Assembly: GCF_900890425.1 (NCBI RefSeq)
Contig: NZ_CAAHFG010000003.1
Span: 620,001-684,000 of the forward strand
DNA: 64,000 bases
Reading direction: 5' to 3'
Source of the DNA: Pontiella desulfatans
Lineage (GTDB): Bacteria > Verrucomicrobiota > Kiritimatiellia > Kiritimatiellales > Pontiellaceae
Under the pieces are notes generated by a model that did not search any database, was not told the origin of the DNA, and saw nothing but the letters and a program-made list of their open reading frames with translations. A program made the translations under genes and the position numbers. Shown here in pieces: positions 35,801 through 42,950 of this stretch. How positions within the stretch are numbered: position 1 is the stretch's first letter; each line of letters opens with the position of its first letter.

Positions 35801-35860
35801 GTATACGGCTCTTCAACCACCCAGTAGGCAGCTCCGGTAAAGCCTGATAATTTGTCGGGT

Positions 35861-36190
35861 ATGGATATGAATGAAAACAATGGGTCGGGGCGGGCTTCGT
35901 ATACGGATGAAGAACGCCGGGAGTTGATCAAGGAATACCACGCATCGGAATCCACGCAGGCGGCGTTCTGCCGGGAGTGGAATATTAATCCGAAGACGCT
36001 CGCCAGATGGCTGCGGGCTGAACGACAGGAGAATGAGGTTTCTTTCTGTGAGGTAGAGCTTAAGCAGGATCCTCCTGTGACTGATGAGCTGAGGATCGAT
36101 TTGCCAAACGGTGTCAAGGTGATGCTGAACATTGGATCAGCGGATGAGTTAGGCCGTGTTCTGCGGGAGGCGGCCGGATGTTTGGATTAA
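35861..36190 (+). CDS. tnpA: IS66 accessory protein TnpA (copy B)
   Basis: This protein is homologous to the copy A TnpA, with YTDEERRELIKEYHASEST and CREWNINPKTLARWLR. The ATG at 35861 is preferred over the in-frame TTG at 35852. The C-terminal half is more diverged from copy A than the DNA-binding half. It overlaps tnpB by 13 bases. Confidence 0.88.
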   Translation: MDMNENNGSGRASYTDEERRELIKEYHASESTQAAFCREWNINPKTLARWLRAERQENEVSFCEVELKQDPPVTDELRIDLPNGVKVMLNIGSADELGRVLREAAGCLD

Positions 36191-36525
36191 ATAATTCTAT
36201 CAAGGTTCTTCTGGCCGTGGAGCCGGTGGATCTGCGAAAAAGCTTTAACGGATTACACGGAGTCGTTCTTGACCGGTTAAAAGAGGATCCGTGCTCGGGA
36301 GCGCTTTTCGTCTTTACCAACCGTCGCCGGAACCGGATCAAGACACTGTATTGGGACGGCACCGGCATGTGGGTGGCGATCAAGCGGCTTGAGCAAGGAT
36401 GCTTCACCTGGCCGGAGGGGGTGGGTGTGAATGAAAAACTTCAACTCGCGCCTGAAGCACTGGCTCTTCTGCTTGACGGGGTGGACCTGAAGCAGGGCTC
36501 GTTTAAACCCTGGTATCAACGCTGA
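36178..36525 (+). CDS. tnpB: IS66 accessory protein TnpB (copy B)
   Basis: This 115-residue Orf2 protein shares VEPVDLRKSFNGLHGVV, VFTNRRRNRIKTLYWDG and the FKPWYQR end with copy A. It is intact and full length. It overlaps tnpA as in copy A, with a similar 64-base gap to tnpC. Confidence 0.95.
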   Translation: MFGLNNSIKVLLAVEPVDLRKSFNGLHGVVLDRLKEDPCSGALFVFTNRRRNRIKTLYWDGTGMWVAIKRLEQGCFTWPEGVGVNEKLQLAPEALALLLDGVDLKQGSFKPWYQR

Positions 36526-36573
36526 TATTTTTTCGTTTTTCTACTCTTGAGAGCGCCTTTTTTATGCAGGTTT

Positions 36574-36582
36574 TGGTATAAT
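36574..36582 (+). promoter_or_regulatory. Extended -10 promoter-like element before tnpC (copy B)
   Basis: TTGGTATAAT ends 7 bases before the tnpC ATG, as in copy A, although the rest of the tnpB-tnpC gap has diverged. Conservation of this box against a diverged background supports a role. Confidence 0.45.
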
Positions 36583-36589
36583 ATACGGC

Positions 36590-38086
36590 ATGGATTTCAA
36601 CCGGGAAAATTTTGATAAGCTGCTTGCGCAAAACACCGATCAGCAGGTTGAAATCCGCCTTCTTCACGAGAAGGTCCGGTATCTGATGAATAAGATGTTC
36701 GGGCGCAGTTCGGAAAAGATGACTCCGGACCAGATGGAACTGGCGTTTGAAGAACTTCGCGAGGTACAGGATGCGCTCGACGAAGCTACGGAAAAACTCG
36801 AAGGCCTTGACAGGAAAGAAGAGTCCCGGCGCGGTAAGCGCAAGCCGCTTAAAGAGCGTATTCCTGATGATCTCCCGACCGAGCGCGTTGTCATCATTCC
36901 CGATGAAGTAAAAGCTCAGCCGGAACAGTATAAAAAGATCGGAGAGGAAACACTCGAAGAACTTGATGTTACACCGGCTCAGTATTTCCGCCGTATTATC
37001 ATTCGCGAAAAGTATATTAAAGTGGACGATCGCAGCGCCGCACCGGTAATCGCTCCGGCTCCGAAACGGCTGATTCCGAACAGCTATGCCTCCGCCGGAC
37101 TTATCCGCCATATCATTCTCAGTAAGTACTGTGATCACATGCCGCTTTACCGGCAGGAAATGACTTTAAAATACCGCCATGACATAGAAGTCAGCCGAAA
37201 AACCATGGGCAACTGGATGTATCTGATCGCCGACTGGCTGACGCTGATTTATGAAGCGCTTCGCACTGAAATACGGCAAAGCGGATATATGCAGATCGAT
37301 GAAACCTTTATAAAATATCAGGATCCGAAAAAGGACTATTGTCCTAACGGATATCTGTGGGCGTATCGCAGTCCCGCAGCCGGCGTACTGTTTGAATGGT
37401 TTCCGAGCCGCGCCGCCGAATGCCTTGATCCGATGCTCGGCGGTTATGAAGGATACATCCAGACCGATGGCTACGCAGCCTATCCGTCCTGGCTGAACCG
37501 GCCGGAGCATCAAACGGAAAATGCTGCAATCATCCACGCCGCCTGCTGGGCGCATACCCGCCGGAACTTCGTTGAGGTTTCCGGCAACTCAAATTCCCGC
37601 AAGGTTGTGAAACTGATCGCAAAGCTCTACCGCATCGAAACACAGCTTCGGGATAATCCTGAGCTTGACCGGATGAGTCACCGGCAGGAACACGCCGTTC
37701 CGGTTCTGGAAAGAATAAAAGAGATCCTTGACCGCGAACAAGCCCGGCAGCTTCCGAAAAGCAGTTTTGGTAAAGCCATCAACTATGCGCTTGATCGCTG
37801 GCCGGAGCTCAATCTTTATCTCGACCACGGAACGCTCGAAATCGATAACAATGGAGTTGAAAACGCCATCCGTCCAACCGCCATCGGCAAAAAGAACTTC
37901 CTGTTTTTCGGCAGCCCGAACTCCGGGCAGACCAGCGCAGTCATCTACAGCCTTGTTGAAACCTGCCGGAAACTTGGCATCAATCCGTCCGCATACCTGA
38001 AAGAGCTGTTCGACGCCCTGCCGGACATGAACCAGAGCGAAGCGGTTGAGTGGACCCCATCTCGCTGGTCAACCGCCCAAAGTTAA
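36590..38086 (+). CDS. tnpC: IS66 transposase TnpC (copy B)
   Basis: This 498-residue IS66 DDE transposase has the catalytic motifs QIDETFIKYQ, IQTDGYAAYP and IDNNGVENAIRPTAIG. Like copy A it has the N-terminal coiled coil and lacks the usual zinc-finger cysteines. It differs from copy A at many positions along its length. The frame is intact. Confidence 0.96.
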   Translation: MDFNRENFDKLLAQNTDQQVEIRLLHEKVRYLMNKMFGRSSEKMTPDQMELAFEELREVQDALDEATEKLEGLDRKEESRRGKRKPLKERIPDDLPTERVVIIPDEVKAQPEQYKKIGEETLEELDVTPAQYFRRIIIREKYIKVDDRSAAPVIAPAPKRLIPNSYASAGLIRHIILSKYCDHMPLYRQEMTLKYRHDIEVSRKTMGNWMYLIADWLTLIYEALRTEIRQSGYMQIDETFIKYQDPKKDYCPNGYLWAYRSPAAGVLFEWFPSRAAECLDPMLGGYEGYIQTDGYAAYPSWLNRPEHQTENAAIIHAACWAHTRRNFVEVSGNSNSRKVVKLIAKLYRIETQLRDNPELDRMSHRQEHAVPVLERIKEILDREQARQLPKSSFGKAINYALDRWPELNLYLDHGTLEIDNNGVENAIRPTAIGKKNFLFFGSPNSGQTSAVIYSLVETCRKLGINPSAYLKELFDALPDMNQSEAVEWTPSRWSTAQS

Positions 38087-38129
38087 ACGGCATATCCTCC
38101 ATCAGTGATGTGACCGAAGAGACGCATAC

Positions 38130-38137
38130 GCTTGTTT
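38130..38137. repeat. Target-site duplication, right copy, second IS66
   Basis: GCTTGTTT directly follows the right inverted repeat of copy B and matches 35793-35800 exactly. Confidence 0.93.
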
Positions 38138-38441
38138 GATGCACTGTTTCAGTGCTTTTGGCACGGATCTCGTGGAAGGATATAAACGTGTTGAAGACGA
38201 CGCTTTCGAACTCTACGATCTGGAACGCGATGCGGGGGAACGACATAATCTGGCTTCCACCAAGCCTGAAAAATTCGATGAACTTGCCGCCCATGCCTGC
38301 AATATGGGTGCGTGGAACGGTGCCGTGTGTGTGGCCAGCCGTGCCATGCTTAACTCCTGGGCGTTTGTGATTCGGGCAGAGGAAGTCGTCAAAACGCAGA
38401 AGCAGTGGTCGGAAATGATGAGTGATGCCGGCGTGCAATGA
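38136..38441 (+). pseudogene. Sulfatase remnant with internal deletion
   Basis: The frame reads DLVEGYKRVEDDAFELYDLE followed by RDAGERHNLAS. The first part matches DLVERYKRVEG and the second matches EDDAFELYDLETDIGERNN of the second sulfatase domain at 26304-29534. In that intact gene these segments are about 170 codons apart. The remnant has therefore lost the middle of a sulfatase gene, including the C-terminal metal site; the catalytic cysteine region is missing upstream as well. Both parental junction points carry TTGAAG, a likely microhomology. The last 50 codons (ACNMGAWNGAV onward) match nothing I recognise. It is not expected to be functional. Confidence 0.85.
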
Positions 38442-38469
38442 AGTCCGGCTCTGATGGCCGGACTTATTT
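38441..38469 (+). terminator. Hairpin AAGTCCGGC...GCCGGACTT, start of a repeated leader
   Basis: A perfect 9-bp stem (38441-38449 with 38457-38465) and a 7-base loop are followed by ATTTG, a weak U-tract. It can act as a terminator for the remnant upstream. It is near-identical to the hairpin at 57844 and is followed by the same GGTGCAAC box, so it also forms the start of the leader of the next gene. Confidence 0.55.
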
Positions 38470-38470
38470 G

Positions 38471-38518
38471 TGGTGCAACAAATGATCAGGCTTCTGGAAC
38501 GGGGGCGGGGATGTGAAA
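38471..38518 (+). promoter_or_regulatory. Repeated 5' leader element (GGTGnAACrAAT box), copy before 38519
   Basis: GGTGCAACAAATG begins 48 bases before the ATG. Equivalent boxes precede the genes at 57061, 57915 and 58799 at 21-41 bases. I see no clear promoter in this copy, so the role may be a leader, a riboregulatory element or simply shared ancestry. Confidence 0.4.
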
Positions 38519-41500
38519 ATGAGATACAACGGAATAACGAAGTGCATGCTATTGACGGGGTGCTTTGTGGTCGCATCTGCTCAGGCATCGATCTATTTTG
38601 CAAATTGGGTTGGAACCGGGTCCACACCCGGGGCATCAAGTGTGCAGCTTTCAGCTGATGGCCTGACACCGACCGGAAACAGCTATACCTGGACCATTGA
38701 CCACATTACGGATATCAATGAGCAGTTCAATATCAGCCTGACTGAAGCTGATGACAGGATCAGTCGGGCCCGCCTGGATCTTCGCAATCAAGGCCTTCTG
38801 AATGGACAAGGTTATCTGTTTAATGATGTCAGTGGCGGAAATGTATGGCTCACCGGTTCCGGAACGTTCCTTGCCACGCAAACCAGCAGTACTTCTCCCA
38901 CCATGGCGTCAAGCGGTGACATAACGGACGGCGCCCCGGCTGCGCCGGCCGGCAACAGATGGACGGTCAATGACGGCACTGGGCCGGAGGAAATCAATTG
39001 GATACTCAGCGGTCGGGAAAGCGGTGCGGCCTTCGGGGATGCCGGGCTGCTTGCCTGGGGCTTTCTCTGGGGCGACAATGATGCCGACGGCAACATCAGC
39101 CTGAATGACACGATCTCTCTGAAATATGTGCTTGGGGCGGATTTCTTTAGCGAGCTGGACACCGCAGAGAAGCTGAATGCGGCTATCGGTATCAGCACCC
39201 CGCCCATTCAACCCACGGTCTCCCTGACGTCACCGGCTGACGGGGCCTGGGTTGTCCCTCCGGCGGACTTCACGCTCGCCGCCGATGTCGCCGACGCCGA
39301 CGGGACGATTACCCAGGTCGAGTTCTTCGAGGGCCTCAACAGCCTGGGCGTGGACACCAGTTCCCCTTACTCTGTCAGTTGGAGCGGGGTTCCTGCGGGC
39401 AGCTACAGCCTGACGGCCGTGGCCACCGACAACGACAGCCAGAGTACGATCTCAGCAACCGTGAGTGTAACCGTCTCTGTATCCATCCCGTCGACCAGCG
39501 TCACGATTACTGCGGAGGATCCCACCGCCCTCGAGCGCGGGGTCTATCCCGGAACCTTCCGGATCTCCCGCACCGGTTCGATCGCGGCAGACCTGACCGT
39601 CAACCTCACCTACAGCGGGAATGCCACCTCGTGGGACGACTACGAGCCGCTGCCCGATACCGTCACCATCCCCGCGGGTTCAACGTTCGTTGATCTCGAC
39701 GTCGATCCGGTCAACGATCCGGTCGATGAGCTCGATAAGAGCGAGGACGTGATCGCCACGGTTGCTGGCGGTGCAGGTTACACGGTCGGTTCCCCTGCCA
39801 CGGCCACGGTCGAGATCACCGACGACGAAACCTTTGGCATCACCGGCCCGCTGATCACGGATGTCGTCATCGATTCCGGGACGGCCGTGACGCTCCACTG
39901 GATGGATAACCATGAAGACGAAGAGCTTTTCACGATACTGTACAACGGAAGCTCAGTATCCGGCATCCCCGCTGACATAACCAGCTATCAAATCACCGGG
40001 TTGACACCGGGGACCAAGTACACCTTTACCATCAAGGCCGAGAAAGACGGCGGGGCCACCGAGTCCTGGACCATCAATGGGATCGGGGTCTGGCTAATGG
40101 ACGGACCCGGCCCGGCGCCCTCCTACCGAACCTTCGAGCAATTTCGTCGATTCCGGGGACTTGACGATTCGAACCGGATCGTCGGTGGATTCTCCGACAA
40201 TCCGGATGGGGACGATAAAAGCAACGGCTGGGAGTACCTTTTCGGCTCCGATCCTCTGGAAGCCGACAATGCCGGCTTTGGCATCGAGGCTGCGGCGAAT
40301 AACGTTCAAGTCTCCTGGCCGGAGCATTCTGACATCGCCGATGCCTCCCTCACCCTGATTGAGTCGGCGACATTGGATGCCCCGCTGCCATCGTGGGCGG
40401 AGAGCCCGCTGGCCTCCACCTACACAAACGGCACCAGAACGGCGCTTGATACCCGTGGCGATGAGGTACGCTTTTTTGCACTGGAGGCTTCGATTCACGC
40501 ACCGATAACTCCCTCCACCACTCTCACTGCGTGGGGCGACAGCCTCACCGGCAACCCAGGCACCTGGATCGAGAAACTGGGGGAAGCCCCCTACAACCGC
40601 ACCATCCAGAACAACAGCATCGGCGGCGAAACCTCGCCCCATATCCGTAACCGGATGATCGGCCTCGATGTCACCTCGCCGTTCCCGGCCTTCGATGCCA
40701 ATACGCTTGTCGCCGGGACGCCCGTACGCATCGTAGCCGACCGCACGCGTGTTCCCCGCATCATGGAGGATAGCAATCAAGCAACCGGCTATTCCCTAAC
40801 CATTGCTAATGTCTCCAAGGTGGAGTTTTTCAACTTCGGTCAGAAGATCGGGGAGAGTACAAACCCGCTCCAGACCTCGGTCACTTCGGGCATCGCATTG
40901 GATCCTACCCGTTTCATCGCCTCCGGGCACCCGTTCTCCGATGGCGACCTCGTCCACTTTACCGACGAGAACCTGCCCGCCCCTCTCGACCGCTACCGGC
41001 CCTACATCGTACGCGATGCCGACAGCGGGGGCTTCTCCCTCGCCGCCGAAGATCTCGTCTACGAGATCACTGCGGCTACCGATGAGTTTACCTCACCCTC
41101 GGGGTATCCTGCGCATAGCTTCGTCAATGGCGATGTTATCCGCTTCACGCCCGCAGCCGCTCCCATCGGCTTCGATGGGGATCCCAATATTGCGTATTAC
41201 GTGGTCAATGCCGAAGGCGATAGCTTCCAACTGGCCCTGACCCCGGGAGGGACTGCTCTCACCACCCATTATAACCGCACGGTGCGCGTGCAACCGATGA
41301 ACGGCTCCGTCGCCGCACTCCCGGCCATCTCCCTGACCGAGGACTTCTCGGGGGCTACCGCCGTAACGGGCCCCTTTGTGCTGAACTGGGCTCACCCCGG
41401 CGGGCAGACGGCGCTCTCCCTGCGCTCCTACACCGACCACGATGAGACCACCACACTCTTCTTCATGGGCGCTAACAACAGTCGCGATGCCACGGTCATT

Positions 41501-41857
41501 CTTTACCACGTCCGCGAAGCGGTCGAACATCTGAAATCCATGAACAGCCGCTTCCTGGTACTTACCTTGCCCAGTTCGTCAGCGCAAATCGACGGCTCCG
41601 GAAACCAGCACGTCTATTCGTTCGCGCCGCAGATCGTCTACAACTATTGGCTGCGGCAGACTTACCCGAACCACTTTGTCGATGCCCGCCACGCGTTGAT
41701 GCGGGCCTACGATCCGGATGATCCGGATGATGTGTACTACCGCGATCGCGATGTGGTCCCGGACACCATGCGCAGCGACCCCATCCATTTCAACGATGCC
41801 GGACAGAGCGTGGTCGCCGAAGCCGTCTGGGAGAAACTTCAGGAACGGGGCTGGTAA
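38519..41857 (+). CDS. Modular SGNH hydrolase with EINW/ELNAA module, Ig, Calx-beta and FN3 domains
   Basis: The ATG at 38519 is chosen because the start MRYNGITKCMLLTGC aligns with MRYK starts of the two paralogues at 57061 and 57915; a GTG lies two codons upstream. The 1112-residue exported protein has an EINW/ELNAA module (about 20-228), a bacterial Ig domain (229-319), a Calx-beta domain (324-437) and an FN3 domain (440-519). A spacer with the acidic DNPDGDDKSNGWEY repeat leads to a C-terminal SGNH domain (about 664-1112). Block I is WGDSLTG (Ser675), block III MGANNSRD, block V DPIHF (Asp1087, His1090). About 250 residues are inserted between blocks II and III. It is probably an extracellular carbohydrate esterase, with the substrate unknown. 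Confidence 0.82.
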   Translation: MRYNGITKCMLLTGCFVVASAQASIYFANWVGTGSTPGASSVQLSADGLTPTGNSYTWTIDHITDINEQFNISLTEADDRISRARLDLRNQGLLNGQGYLFNDVSGGNVWLTGSGTFLATQTSSTSPTMASSGDITDGAPAAPAGNRWTVNDGTGPEEINWILSGRESGAAFGDAGLLAWGFLWGDNDADGNISLNDTISLKYVLGADFFSELDTAEKLNAAIGISTPPIQPTVSLTSPADGAWVVPPADFTLAADVADADGTITQVEFFEGLNSLGVDTSSPYSVSWSGVPAGSYSLTAVATDNDSQSTISATVSVTVSVSIPSTSVTITAEDPTALERGVYPGTFRISRTGSIAADLTVNLTYSGNATSWDDYEPLPDTVTIPAGSTFVDLDVDPVNDPVDELDKSEDVIATVAGGAGYTVGSPATATVEITDDETFGITGPLITDVVIDSGTAVTLHWMDNHEDEELFTILYNGSSVSGIPADITSYQITGLTPGTKYTFTIKAEKDGGATESWTINGIGVWLMDGPGPAPSYRTFEQFRRFRGLDDSNRIVGGFSDNPDGDDKSNGWEYLFGSDPLEADNAGFGIEAAANNVQVSWPEHSDIADASLTLIESATLDAPLPSWAESPLASTYTNGTRTALDTRGDEVRFFALEASIHAPITPSTTLTAWGDSLTGNPGTWIEKLGEAPYNRTIQNNSIGGETSPHIRNRMIGLDVTSPFPAFDANTLVAGTPVRIVADRTRVPRIMEDSNQATGYSLTIANVSKVEFFNFGQKIGESTNPLQTSVTSGIALDPTRFIASGHPFSDGDLVHFTDENLPAPLDRYRPYIVRDADSGGFSLAAEDLVYEITAATDEFTSPSGYPAHSFVNGDVIRFTPAAAPIGFDGDPNIAYYVVNAEGDSFQLALTPGGTALTTHYNRTVRVQPMNGSVAALPAISLTEDFSGATAVTGPFVLNWAHPGGQTALSLRSYTDHDETTTLFFMGANNSRDATVILYHVREAVEHLKSMNSRFLVLTLPSSSAQIDGSGNQHVYSFAPQIVYNYWLRQTYPNHFVDARHALMRAYDPDDPDDVYYRDRDVVPDTMRSDPIHFNDAGQSVVAEAVWEKLQERGW

Positions 41858-41987
41858 TTCAATTCAAACCACGGGAAGTCGTGCTACTATCCGATATCTT
41901 CCTCGCTCACAGACTCCCCCAATTGCTTTTAAGTGAATATTAGGATTGATGCTTTATTTGTATGTTGATGAACAATGTTGAACTTAT

Positions 41988-42364
41988 ATGGAAAGGAGAG
42001 ATGCCAAGAAGGTAAAGGCCGGTATACTTGTGTTTTCGATTACGATGGGCTGCATAGGTGTGATGGGGGATGCATCCAACCCGTTTGAGCTGTCTGGCGA
42101 GATGCCGGTGGCGGACATTCTGATGGTAAATACTGGTGGCCGGATTCTCCGGCGGTCGACACGTCCACGGTCGATAATCCCCACTTCGTTCCGGATGCCT
42201 TTGGCACGGTGCCGGAGCCGGGCGTACATCCGCGTATTCTCATTTCTCCGGAAGGACCTACCGGCCTTGCGCGAGCGGATCAACAACACCATCAGCGGAC
42301 GTTTTTTCTACCACCAGATCACCTTCAGTCAGGAGCAGTCGATCCGCAGGGAAGGCACCTTCTG
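41988..42364 (+). pseudogene. Heparinase II/III-like gene remnant (5' part)
   Basis: The first 125 or so codons of a gene closely related to the one at 47617 are preserved, from GEMPVADIL to the end of QSIRREGTF. Relative to that gene there is a one-base loss in GACATTCTGATGG near 42118 and a one-base gain near 42255, so the middle is read out of frame and the end returns to frame. Homology stops abruptly at about 42364, where reverse-strand esterase sequence begins. No catalytic region remains. A poorly preserved hydrophobic leader precedes the homologous part. Confidence 0.88.
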
Positions 42365-42722
42365 GTCCCACTGCTTCCGCCAGGCGTCTATCAGCGTTGA
42401 AAACCGGTGTTCGTATTCTTCCGGGAAATGACCGGTGTTCGACTCGCCTTGGTACCAGATTGCACCCTTGACGGCATAAGGTACCAATGAATGCACCATC
42501 CCGTTATACAGTGTTGAAGGAACATAGTTCCACTTGACAGGCTCTTCAGGCATTCGGGGTTTTGGCCTGCTGCTTTTGCCTGATTCTCCATCCTTCGCCC
42601 AGCCCCATATCGGAACAGACTGGCCGCGCTACAGTACCATGCACCGTCGGCATATTGATCTCTGCAAACAATACGCCTGCTGAAATAAGCATAAGTGCGG
42701 CAATCGTTGCGAAATTCTTCAT
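42353..42722 (-). pseudogene. Sialate O-acetylesterase-like (SASA) gene remnant
   Basis: Read on the minus strand, the gene starts at 42722 with an AGGAGAAG ribosome site and a signal peptide MKNFATIAALMLISAGVLFA. It continues EINMPTVHG and, after a frame change, VPIWGW. It then jumps to VPSTLYNGMVHSLVPYAVKG and AIWYQGESN, the classic late block of sialate or xylan O-acetylesterases. The several hundred codons between these blocks are deleted, and the C-terminal half is lost at the junction with the heparinase remnant. It is non-functional but shows that the island once held another deacetylase. Confidence 0.82.
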
Positions 42723-42950
42723 GTCTTCTCCTTGCCACCCAATTGCTGAGGGGAAGCAAAAAAATGCAAAATAAAGGAAAAATAAAGGCAGGTATGGGTT
42801 GAATCGTACCATCAGGGTGTGTAAACCTACTGTAAATCGTTCATAATTTACCCTAAACAAAGGGTTATACGTAGAATTTCATGGTGCACAGCCACCATAA
42901 AAATCCACGAAGAACCTGATTAAACTGAATGATTAAACTGCGAATCAAAG

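Larger units (their letters stand above)
35801..38129 (+). mobile_element. IS66-family insertion sequence, copy B (complete)
   Basis: This element of about 2329 bp has the same three genes as copy A. The left end GTATACGGCTCTTC pairs with the complement of the right end (GTATGCGTCTCTTC), 12 of 14 positions. Its own 8-bp duplication GCTTGTTT is perfect on both sides. Removing both elements and one repeat of each restores a continuous stretch leading into the sulfatase remnant at 38136. All genes are open, so it may be active. Confidence 0.95.

Noticed and set aside
34500-37800. Long near-repeat between the two IS66 copies as a recent tandem duplication
   Set aside because: The copies differ across all three genes and at the ends, and have different target duplications, so recent duplication does not fit.
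33442-38129. One composite transposon bounded by the two IS66 copies
   Set aside because: Each copy has its own perfect 8-bp duplication and only 28 bp lie between them, so they are independent insertions rather than ends of one unit.
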